The translations under genes were made by a program, and so were the position numbers. A stretch of DNA of 64,000 nt. It comes from Novosphingobium sp. KA1. Its GTDB lineage: Bacteria > Pseudomonadota > Alphaproteobacteria > Sphingomonadales > Sphingomonadaceae. The notes under the pieces are model-generated. The model was not told the origin of the DNA. It ran no database searches and was given only the letters and a program-made list of their open reading frames with translations. Within the stretch, counting starts at the first letter, position 1, and every line of letters starts with the position of its first letter. Below are positions 36,193 to 42,930 of this stretch, one piece after another. The DNA lies in NCBI RefSeq assembly GCF_017309955.1, contig NZ_CP021247.1, positions 62,001 to 126,000 on the forward strand, in the 5' to 3' direction.

Positions 36193-37359
36193 TCACGCGT
36201 AAACGAGCCGCACCTTGCCCGCAGCCTCGGCCGCGACCCGGCGCGCCGCATCGCTGTCCCCGGCCAGCGCCAGTGCAACGCCCATACGGCGATAGGGGCG
36301 CGTCACGGGCTTGGCGAAGAGGCGCAGGTCGACCGCGCCGCCCGGCGTCGCCAGGGCATCGGCAAGCCCCTCGAAAGCGAAATTCTCGCTGTCCCGGTCA
36401 GCCAGGATCACCGCCGAGGCACTAGGGCCATGCAGCACGACCTCGGGGATCGGCAGGCCAAGGATCGCCCGTGCATGGAGGTCGAACTCGGAGAAGTTCT
36501 GCGAGATCAGCGTGACCATGCCGGTATCGTGCGGACGCGGCGAGAGTTCCGAGAAGATCACCTCCTCGCCCTTCACGAAGAACTCGACGCCGAACAGGCC
36601 GTAGCCGCCCAGATCGTCCACCACCTTGCGCGCCATGTCCTGCGCGGCGGCAATGGCGGCCGGCGCCATCGGGGTGGGCTGCCAGGATTCCTGATAGTCG
36701 CCGCGCTCCTGCCGGTGGCCGATGGCCGGGCAGAACGACACGCCCTCGCGGCTGCGTACGGTGAGCAGCGTGATCTCGTAGTCGAAGGCGACAAATTCCT
36801 CGACGATCACCCGCTTGCGGTCACCGCGCATGTTGGCGACGGCGTAGTCCCACGCCTTCTCCAGATCGGCGGCGTCGCGCACCGTGCTCTGGCCTTTGCC
36901 GGACGAGGACATCACCGGCTTGATCACGCAGGGCAGCCCGGTGTGCTCGGCACCGGCCAGCACTTCCTCAAGGCTTTCGGCGTAGCGATAGCGCGAGGTG
37001 CGCAGGCCCAGTTCGACGGCGGCCACTTCGCGGATGGCATCGCGGTTCATGGTCATCTGCGTGGCGCGCGCGGAGGGCACCACACAGAAGCCTTCCGCCT
37101 CCACTTCGGCCAGCACTTCGGTGCGGATCGCCTCGACTTCGGGGACGATGAAGTCCGGCTTGTGCTTCTCGATCGCGGCGCGCAGGCGCTCGCCGTCGAG
37201 CATCGAGAAGACCTCGAAGCCGTCCGCCAGCTGCATCGCCGGCGCGCCTTCATAGGCGTCGCAGGCGATCACTTCGCAGCCCAGGCGCTTGGCCGAAATG
37301 ACGAATTCGCGCCCCAGCTCGCCCGAGCCGAGCAGCAGGATCTTCGCGGTATATGCCAT
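36193..37359 (-). CDS. purT: Formate-dependent phosphoribosylglycinamide formyltransferase
   Basis: A 388-residue ATP-grasp enzyme that uses formate and ATP to formylate GAR in purine synthesis. The N-terminal pre-ATP-grasp region has ILLLGSGELGREFVISAKRLG; the ATP-grasp core contains CVIKPVMSSSGKGQSTV, EEFVAFDYEITLLTVRS and EVIFSELSPRPHDTGMVTLISQ. MAYTAK at 37359 is the start; an AAAGGA lies upstream. It is convergent with the deoxyribosyltransferase-like gene and follows mgtE by 37 bases. Confidence 0.95.
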   Translation of the reverse strand: MAYTAKILLLGSGELGREFVISAKRLGCEVIACDAYEGAPAMQLADGFEVFSMLDGERLRAAIEKHKPDFIVPEVEAIRTEVLAEVEAEGFCVVPSARATQMTMNRDAIREVAAVELGLRTSRYRYAESLEEVLAGAEHTGLPCVIKPVMSSSGKGQSTVRDAADLEKAWDYAVANMRGDRKRVIVEEFVAFDYEITLLTVRSREGVSFCPAIGHRQERGDYQESWQPTPMAPAAIAAAQDMARKVVDDLGGYGLFGVEFFVKGEEVIFSELSPRPHDTGMVTLISQNFSEFDLHARAILGLPIPEVVLHGPSASAVILADRDSENFAFEGLADALATPGGAVDLRLFAKPVTRPYRRMGVALALAGDSDAARRVAAEAAGKVRLVYA

Positions 37360-37396
37360 GACGGCCAGTCCTTTCGATGGGGGTTTTGCGGGAATG

Positions 37397-38755
37397 CTAG
37401 AGCAGCGTTCCGGAGAGAATCGCAAGCGCAATGGTGAAATAGATCACCAGACCCGTGACATCGACCAGCGTCGCCACGAACGGCGCCGAAGCGCTCGCCG
37501 GGTCGAAGCCGAGGCGCTGCAGCGCAAAGGGCAGCATCGAGCCCGCCAGCGACCCGAACGTGACGATGCCCACCAGCCCCGCCGACACGGTGGTGGCGAT
37601 CAGCACCCAGTGCGCGCCGTAGTCGTAGAAACCGAGCTGCTGCCACAGGGCGATGCGGACGAAGCCGACCACGCCGAGGATACCGCCCAGCACCATGCCC
37701 GCCGGCAGTTCGCGCAGCGCCACCCGCCACCAGTCGCGCAGGCGCACCTGCCCGACGGCGAGCGCGCGGATGATCAGCGAAGTCGCCTGGCTGCCGCTGT
37801 TGCCGCCCGAACTCATGATCAGCGGGATGAACAGCGTCAGCACCACCGCACGCGCCAGTTCGTCCTCGAAGTGCTGCATGGCGCTCGCCGTCAGCATCTC
37901 GGAAAGGAACAGCACGCTGAGCCACCCCGCCCGCTTGCGGATCATCGCGAAGAAGCCGGTTTCGAGGTAGGGCTTGTCGAGCGCCTCCACGCCGCCGAAC
38001 TTCTGCACGTCCTCGGTATGCTCCGCGACCAGCGCGTCGAGCACGTCGTCCACGGTGACGATGCCGATGGGACGGCCCTGCTCGTCCACCACCGGCAGCG
38101 CCAGCAGGTCGTGACGGCGGATCAGGTTCGCCACTTCCTCGCGGTCGGTATCGGGCGCGACAACCACGGGTTCGCGGTCGCGTCCGAGATCGAGCGCGGG
38201 ATCGTCGGGTTCGGCGGCGATCAGGCGGCGCAGCGAGATCGTCGCCTCGAGGCGGCCCGCCTTGTCAACGAGGAACACCGAATAGACCGTCTCGCGGCTG
38301 CGCTCGACCGTGCGGATGAGCCTGAGCACATCGCCGACGGTAGCCGAGGCGGGCGCGGCAACGAACTCGGTCGTCATCATGCCGCCCGCGCTGTCCTCCG
38401 GCCAGGCCAGCAGGCTGGCAAGCGAGCTGCGCACATCGGGCGCCAAGGCGGCGAGGAAACGCGCGGCAACGCCCTCGTCCATCGCCGCCAGCACGTCGGC
38501 CGCGCGGTCTTCCGCCATCTGGGAGACAAGCCGTACCGCGCGCGGGAACGGCAGCAACGCCAGCACCTCGCTCGCAGCGGAAAACTCGGGCCGGTCGAGC
38601 GCGGCCACGGCGCGCACGTCCGCCATGCGGCCCAGCTTGGCGGCCGCCTCTGCAGGCGTCAGCGCCTCCAGCATCTCGACGATATCGGCAATGTAGAGCC
38701 CGCGCTTCACGGGCCGGGGGCCGGTCGTCACGCCGGCGAGCAGGTCGTTCATCAT
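37397..38755 (-). CDS. mgtE: Magnesium transporter MgtE
   Basis: A 452-residue magnesium channel. The order is an N-terminal superhelical domain (residues 1-125, with ALDRPEFSAASEVLALLP), paired CBS domains (about 130-255, with LPVVDEQGRPIGIVTVDDVLDAL), a linking plug helix, and five membrane helices containing the pore signature PLIMSSGGNSGSQATSLIIRAL. ATG 38755 is used because the frame's first codon is a TTG two codons upstream. A 16-codon ORF lies 50 bases upstream and may be a leader peptide. Confidence 0.94.
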   Translation of the reverse strand: MMNDLLAGVTTGPRPVKRGLYIADIVEMLEALTPAEAAAKLGRMADVRAVAALDRPEFSAASEVLALLPFPRAVRLVSQMAEDRAADVLAAMDEGVAARFLAALAPDVRSSLASLLAWPEDSAGGMMTTEFVAAPASATVGDVLRLIRTVERSRETVYSVFLVDKAGRLEATISLRRLIAAEPDDPALDLGRDREPVVVAPDTDREEVANLIRRHDLLALPVVDEQGRPIGIVTVDDVLDALVAEHTEDVQKFGGVEALDKPYLETGFFAMIRKRAGWLSVLFLSEMLTASAMQHFEDELARAVVLTLFIPLIMSSGGNSGSQATSLIIRALAVGQVRLRDWWRVALRELPAGMVLGGILGVVGFVRIALWQQLGFYDYGAHWVLIATTVSAGLVGIVTFGSLAGSMLPFALQRLGFDPASASAPFVATLVDVTGLVIYFTIALAILSGTLL

Positions 38756-38805
38756 CTTCAAAACCTTTCGTCCGCACGACCCGGGCGGACGATGGCCAGC
38801 GAGAA

Positions 38806-38856
38806 CTAGCCAGCGCCCTTGGGGCGTGCGGTCCTACTGGAACTGTCGCTTGACAT
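38806..38856 (-). CDS. Candidate leader peptide upstream of mgtE
   Basis: A short ORF reads MSSDSSSRTARPKGAG and stops 50 bases before mgtE. CAGGAAGCGAGGAC precedes its ATG, a better ribosome site than most genes here have. A GTCCG/CGGAC hairpin lies between its stop and mgtE. Leader peptides control several bacterial magnesium transporter genes, so this arrangement is suggestive. It is also short enough to be chance. Confidence 0.35.
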   Translation of the reverse strand: MSSDSSSRTARPKGAG

Positions 38857-38987
38857 GTCCTCGCTTCCTGAAACTTGCGCGGCACGAGTGGCCGTGCGGG
38901 CGCCCCTCTGATCCCAAACCGCGCCGAGGTCAACCACCCAGGCGCGCTCAAGCCATCAACTCAACGCAACACACGGATCGGAATACC

Positions 38988-39020
38988 AAAAAAGCCCCCG
39001 TGCAGGACACGGAGGCTTTT
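38988..39020 (-). terminator. Terminator of the F0 ATP synthase operon
   Basis: AAAAGCCCCCGTG (38990-39002) pairs with CACGGAGGCTTTT (39008-39020) with one mismatch over a five-base loop; the preceding A-run yields a U-tract on the minus strand. Confidence 0.88.
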
Positions 39021-39050
39021 CTTGTTCGGTAACCGAAAGGCTCGGCGGGA

Positions 39051-39653
39051 TCAGATCCCCGCGATCGCCTTGTCGACCAGCGCCTTGTCGGCATCGGCCG
39101 AGTGGTTGGCCTTGATCAGGTCGCCGGCGGCCAGTGCGGCAGCGGCAGCGGCCTTGCGGCGCAGGTCGTTGATCGTGGCCAGTTCCAGCGCCGAGATCTT
39201 CTCTTCCACCATCTTGTGACGGCGGGCGATCAGTTCGGTGGTGTCGGCCTCGGCCTTGGCGACGATCGCTTCGGCTTCGTGATGGGCATGCTCGAGCATG
39301 GCCGCGGCGTCCTTTTCGGCGTTCGCGATCTTGTCGGCATATTCCTTGCGCAGGGCTTCCGCCTCGGCGCGCAGGGTCTTGGCCTCTTCGAGGTGCGCCT
39401 TGATCTGGGCAATGCTCGAATCGAGACCGCCCGAGATGAGCTTGGGAACGCCCTTCCAGATCATGATCAGGATGAGCACGAGCATCGAGGCGCTGACCAC
39501 CGCGACCGGCGGGGCAAAGCCCAGCAGTTCGGGTTCGGCGTGCTCGACCGCGACGTGCGCCTGGGCGGCGCCAGCCTCGTGAGCGGCGGCCTCGTGAGCG
39601 GCGTCCTGGGCGACCGGAGCGGCGCCCTGTTCAGCGGCGGTGTTCTCAGCCAT
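39051..39653 (-). CDS. atpF: F0F1 ATP synthase subunit b
   Basis: A 200-residue peripheral-stalk protein. An alanine- and histidine-rich leader (residues 1-45) precedes one transmembrane helix (PPVAVVSASMLVLILIMIW) and a long polar coiled coil. Alphaproteobacteria carry two b-type subunits, b' and b; this is the second in the operon and its start overlaps the end of b'. The acidic, alanine-rich N-terminal leader is longer than usual. Confidence 0.92.
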   Translation of the reverse strand: MAENTAAEQGAAPVAQDAAHEAAAHEAGAAQAHVAVEHAEPELLGFAPPVAVVSASMLVLILIMIWKGVPKLISGGLDSSIAQIKAHLEEAKTLRAEAEALRKEYADKIANAEKDAAAMLEHAHHEAEAIVAKAEADTTELIARRHKMVEEKISALELATINDLRRKAAAAAALAAGDLIKANHSADADKALVDKAIAGI

Positions 39654-40140
39654 GAGCCAGGCTCTCCTTCACGGCGGCGCGGGCGGCGGTCTCGTCGAGC
39701 GAGATGCCGGCGACGCGGCTGACGATGTCGCGAGCGGCTTCGGCGGCAACGCCCTCGATCTCGGCGGCAGCCGCAAGGCGCGCTTCTTCGATGCGCTTTT
39801 CCGCGGCGGCGAGGTCGGCGTCGATGCCGATCTGCGCGGCGCTGAGACGCTCTGCGGTGGCGGCACCGGCCTTGGCGCGGGCCGAAGCGATGAGGTCCTG
39901 GGCCTGCGCGCGGTTCGCGTTTTCACGCGTGCGCCAGGCTTCCTCTTCCGCGTCGGCGCTTTCGCGCAGCTTTTCGGCGGTGGCGAGGTCCTCGGCAATC
40001 TGCTTGTCGCGCGAGGCGACCGTATCCATCACCTTGGGCACCATGCCGCGTCCGACGACGAAGAAGGTGATGGCGAAGAAGATCAGCATCCAGAAGATCT
40101 GGCTGGCGTAGTATTCGCCTAGCTGTGCGATCTGAGGCAT
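39646..40140 (-). CDS. atpG: F0F1 ATP synthase subunit b'
   Basis: A 164-residue b'-type stalk subunit: MPQIAQLGEYYASQIFWMLIFF leads into the single membrane helix, ending at MVPKVMDTVASRDKQIAEDL, then a coiled coil. The PQI-QLxxYxSQIFW start is characteristic of alphaproteobacterial b' proteins. It forms a heterodimer with subunit b and links F1 to subunit a. It follows atpE and overlaps atpF. Confidence 0.93.
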   Translation of the reverse strand: MPQIAQLGEYYASQIFWMLIFFAITFFVVGRGMVPKVMDTVASRDKQIAEDLATAEKLRESADAEEEAWRTRENANRAQAQDLIASARAKAGAATAERLSAAQIGIDADLAAAEKRIEEARLAAAAEIEGVAAEAARDIVSRVAGISLDETAARAAVKESLAHG

Positions 40141-40245
40141 GTGTCAGCCCTGTCCCGAGGTAGCCGGTAAAAATCTTGCATCCGGTGGCCCGGCCGCGGC
40201 ACCAAAGGGTTCGCGCGGCCGGATCGGATCAGTGCGCTAGTGCGA

Positions 40246-40470
40246 TCAGGCGAAGATCAGCAGCGCGGCAACGACGAACGAGAGCAGGCCGAGAAGTTCG
40301 GCGCCCGCGAAGCCGATGAACAGACGGCCCTGCTGGGCGTCGGCAGCGCCGGGGTTGCGCAGCGCGCCTTCGAGGAACTTCGCGAAGACGTTACCCACGC
40401 CGATCGAGGCGAGACCGCAACCGATAGCGGCGAGACCGGCACCAAGCAGCTTTGCAGCATCTGCTTCCAT
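40246..40470 (-). CDS. atpE: F0F1 ATP synthase subunit c
   Basis: A 74-residue ring subunit with two transmembrane helices and a polar loop ([14 protein letters not shown]). The ion-binding carboxylate is E58 in [11 protein letters not shown], a proton-type site without the extra sodium ligands. AAAGGGAG precedes its start, the strongest ribosome site in the operon, fitting the high copy number of subunit c. Confidence 0.97.
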   Translation of the reverse strand: MEADAAKLLGAGLAAIGCGLASIGVGNVFAKFLEGALRNPGAADAQQGRLFIGFAGAELLGLLSFVVAALLIFA

Positions 40471-40512
40471 TACAAAAACTCCCTTTGGAAAAGTCTGATA
40501 AGAGACTGAAAA

Positions 40513-41292
40513 TCAGTGAAGGTTCTCGGCGTCATTAAGATAGACGCAGGTGAGAAGGGCGAAAACGTAGGCCTGGATGCCGGCGACCAGCAGCTCGAGA
40601 GCGCAGATGCCGACCATCAGGATGAAGCTGGGCAGACCGGCAATGGCAAAGAGGCCGATACCGGCGTTGCCCGAGCTGATCACGAAGCTCGAAAGCACTT
40701 CAAGAAGCACGTGGCCGGCCATCATCGCGACGAAGAGTCGCAGACCGAGGCTGAACGGGCGCACGAGGAAGGAGATCAGCTCGACCACGAAGATCAGCGG
40801 GATCATCACGACCGGCGTACCGTGCGGCACGAAGAGCGAGAAGAAGTGCAGCTTGTGCTTGGCAAAGCCCACGATGATGACGATCGCGAACGAAAGCACC
40901 GCCAGGACACCGGTCGCCGAAAAGTGGCTGGTGAAGGTGAAGGGGTGCAGGCCCAGCACGCCGAGCGGCAGCAGACCGAGGAAGTTCGCGAAGAGAATGA
41001 ACATGAACAGCGAGAAGATGTACGGGACGTACTTCTTGCCGTTCTTGCCGACGTTGGCGGCCAGCATGCCGTCGATGAAACCGGTGAAGGTCTCGACAGC
41101 CATCTGCCAGCGGCCCGGCACGAGCTGACGCTTCGTGCCGCCGGCAACGAAGACGATCAGCGCAACGGTAGCAATCGCCATCCACAGCGCGCTGTTGGTA
41201 AAGGCGATGTTGTATCCGGCAATGTTCCAATGGGCACCGGCCAGCGTTTCGAGCTGGAACTGGTGCATCGGATCGACCTTTGCTTCGGCAGC
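40513..41292 (-). CDS. atpB: F0F1 ATP synthase subunit a
   Basis: A 259-residue stator membrane protein forming the proton half-channels. The essential arginine is in FSLGLRLFVAMMAGH, and the C-terminal helix pair with ELLVAGIQAYVFALLTCVYL is typical. GTG at 41292 (MAAEAKVDPMHQF) is preferred because of AGGGA upstream and family length; a GTG at 41337 is the longest alternative. Order atpI-B-E-b'-b is standard for the split F0 operon of alphaproteobacteria. Confidence 0.94.
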   Translation of the reverse strand, partial: AAEAKVDPMHQFQLETLAGAHWNIAGYNIAFTNSALWMAIATVALIVFVAGGTKRQLVPGRWQMAVETFTGFIDGMLAANVGKNGKKYVPYIFSLFMFILFANFLGLLPLGVLGLHPFTFTSHFSATGVLAVLSFAIVIIVGFAKHKLHFFSLFVPHGTPVVMIPLIFVVELISFLVRPFSLGLRLFVAMMAGHVLLEVLSSFVISSGNAGIGLFAIAGLPSFILMVGICALELLVAGIQAYVFALLTCVYLNDAENLH

Positions 41293-41347
41293 CACGCGAA
41301 TATCCCTGTCGCCTATGAACGACAGCGCCCAATCCACCCCTTATGGG

Positions 41348-41668
41348 TCAATCCGGGCGCTGGTTCGAATTCCGTATGATATTCCTGAAGGCGACGAAGA
41401 TTCCTAGGAACAACATCACCAACAGACCCCAGGGCGATGTTCCGGCGAAGTGATCGATCACCCAGCCGATGAACAGGCCGCCGATGACCCCGCCGAGAAG
41501 ATCGGCCAGAACACGGTTGCCGGCGCGATAGGAATCGTCCGTTTCCGTGCCTGCGTTGGGCTTGTTGCGCTGCTCTTCACGCTCGCGAAGGGCTTTAAGC
41601 CTTTCGTCGAGCCGTTCCAGGCGCGCATCCTCGCCAACGGAGTCTCGTGCAGGTGGCTCGTCGCTCAT
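41348..41668 (-). CDS. atpI: AtpI/AtpZ-like F0 assembly protein
   Basis: A 106-residue protein with a charged, coiled N-terminal half (DARLERLDERLKALREREEQR) and two transmembrane helices (NRVLADLLGGVIGGLFIGWVI and WGLLVMLFLGIFVAF), the AtpI layout. AtpI aids c-ring assembly and possibly magnesium uptake. The start at 41668 is preceded by GGAGGAGG. It heads the F0 operon after a 580-base gene-free region. Confidence 0.88.
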   Translation of the reverse strand: MSDEPPARDSVGEDARLERLDERLKALREREEQRNKPNAGTETDDSYRAGNRVLADLLGGVIGGLFIGWVIDHFAGTSPWGLLVMLFLGIFVAFRNIIRNSNQRPD

Positions 41669-42052
41669 GTCAGGTCCTCCTCCATAAAGGACGATTGACG
41701 CGTTCAACGGCTCCCCGCCGAGGGCGCCGCCCCCTTAGGGTGGGGCTTATCCCGAGTCAACCTTGGCCGGGCGCTGACCACGCCTCTTGTTCACACGCCC
41801 TGGCGCGCCGCCCCGGCCAACCCAAGTACCCGCGCAGACACAGCATTCGTCAGGAAAAGGAAAAGCGCAAGGGCGATGCGTGAGAGTGTTCCTCCACGAC
41901 CATTTGCGAATCAATCCCGTCAGAGAGCGGTCACAGCCCTGTCGAACGGGCGAGAGAGTGTTTCACAAGCGAGACGTTCACAAGCGAGACGGGACCAGAC
42001 GATCAAAGCACCGCCCTCTCCGCGGCACCGGCCCGGGGTTTTTTGTTAGGTG
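41669..42052. other. Gene-free stretch upstream of atpI
   Basis: No gene is supported. It contains the candidate F0 operon promoter (41732-41760), some repeated short words (ACAAGCGAGACG twice near 41967 and 41980), and at 42016-42047 a fragment of a terminator arm followed by TTTTTT that is repeated on the other side of the long-hairpin copy B. Confidence 0.6.
41732..41760 (-). promoter_or_regulatory. Candidate sigma-70 promoter for the F0 ATP synthase operon
   Basis: On the minus strand TTGACT (complement of 41755-41760) is followed after exactly 17 bases by TAAGGG (complement of 41732-41737), about 65 bases before atpI. The -35 box is good, the -10 box weak but of a kind used in GC-rich alphaproteobacteria. 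Confidence 0.45.
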
Positions 42053-42179
42053 CGCTCGTCACCTCCGTGACGAGCTTGCGGCACCAGCCCACTCCCCCAC
42101 CCTACCACCCACGAGTGTATCCTGATGGGTGGTCGGGTGGGGGAGTGGGCTGGTGCCGCCTCCGGACGTCAGTCCGGAC
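42053..42179. repeat. Long-hairpin intergenic repeat, copy B
   Basis: The central stem pairs 42078-42111 with 42126-42159 at 33 of 34 positions around the 14-nt loop CGAGTGTATCCTGA. Flanking mini-palindromes are GCTCGTCAC-ctcc-GTGACGAGC (42054-42075) and TCCGGAC-gtca-GTCCGGA (42161-42178). The loop is the exact reverse complement of the copy D loop. No terminal inverted repeat like those of copies A and D was found, but the copy is bracketed by 21-base direct repeats. Confidence 0.9.
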
Positions 42180-42221
42180 AAAAAACCGGGCCGGCACCAC
42201 CTCTCGGCGGCACCGGCCCGG
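42180..42221 (-). terminator. Strong terminator after ydbL
   Basis: On the minus strand CCGGGCCGGTGCCGCC pairs with GGTGGTGCCGGCCCGG (complement of 42186-42221) over a GAGA loop and is followed by TTTTTTG. It ends the ydbH-ynbE-ydbL message. Confidence 0.9.
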
Positions 42222-42247
42222 AATGAACCCGATGGAGGGCAGCGCGA

Positions 42248-42643
42248 TTAAGGGCAGCGCGGATCGCGCTGCGGGGCCGCTGCCGTGCGGGTCTGCCAGG
42301 AGCCGTCGGGCGCCTGGTACTTTTCCCCGGGGGCGGTCTGGGCGATCAGGCGGCAGGCGGTGGCGAAGGCATATTCCTCGATCGTGCCCTTGCCGGCGGC
42401 CTTTTCGGTGTAGATCGCGCGGCGCTTGTTGTTGAGGTCGCGCACCATCGCCTGCACGGCAGCGGATTGGCTACCGACCACGCCGAGATAGCCATCGCGC
42501 TGCTCACCCACCTGCCCGGACGAGCGGGCGGCGGCATAGGCCGGATCACGGGCTTCCTGCGCCACGGCGACACCTGCTGCGCCGAGAACCAGCGCGGCTG
42601 CGCCCATCAGGGCGACGGTACTGCGGAAACGGGTCTTGGTCAT
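42248..42643 (-). CDS. ydbL: YdbL-like (DUF1318) periplasmic protein
   Basis: A 131-residue secreted protein: signal peptide residues 1-28 (ending GVAVAQ) and a DUF1318 domain with AYAAARSSGQVGEQRDGYLG, DLNNKRRAIYTEKAAGKGT and EEYAFATACRLIAQTAPGE. In E. coli YdbL modulates the YdbH-YnbE envelope bridge. Its ATG shares a base with the ynbE stop. The tail (DPRCP) carries a cysteine that may pair with the one at FATAC. Confidence 0.87.
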   Translation of the reverse strand: MTKTRFRSTVALMGAAALVLGAAGVAVAQEARDPAYAAARSSGQVGEQRDGYLGVVGSQSAAVQAMVRDLNNKRRAIYTEKAAGKGTIEEYAFATACRLIAQTAPGEKYQAPDGSWQTRTAAAPQRDPRCP

Positions 42644-42930
42644 CAGAATACGCCTTCGTTGTCCTTGATCGTCTTTTCCGCATCGGCGGAAAGCTGATAG
42701 ATCACTTCCTGTCGGATGTTGACGTTGAGCTCGATCACGATCGGCTTGTCGGGTGCGGTCACCTGGATGCACCCGGACAGCATCGGCACGAGACCCGCCA
42801 CCATCGTCGCGGCGCGAACGGCGCGCCTGCCGGACCGGACTGCGGCGAACTGCGCAAACGAGGAGGCGATCTTTGGCATCGCCGGGTTTGTCGCAGCCGG
42901 ATCGCTTCCGGTCAATTGCGGGCCAATCAT
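42643..42930 (-). CDS. ynbE: YnbE-like outer-membrane lipoprotein
   Basis: A 95-residue lipoprotein with an unusually long, arginine-rich signal segment and lipobox LSGC. The mature part, CIQVTAPDKPIVIELNVNIR then QEVIYQL, is the YnbE signature. In E. coli YnbE multimers stack by beta-strand augmentation on the C terminus of YdbH, forming a bridge to the outer membrane for lipid transport. It overlaps ydbH and ydbL on either side. Confidence 0.87.
   Translation of the reverse strand: MIGPQLTGSDPAATNPAMPKIASSFAQFAAVRSGRRAVRAATMVAGLVPMLSGCIQVTAPDKPIVIELNVNIRQEVIYQLSADAEKTIKDNEGVF

Noticed and set aside
38762..38990. Magnesium M-box or other known riboswitch upstream of mgtE
   Set aside because: I could not find the conserved M-box helices; only a short ORF and a small hairpin are visible, so no riboswitch is called.
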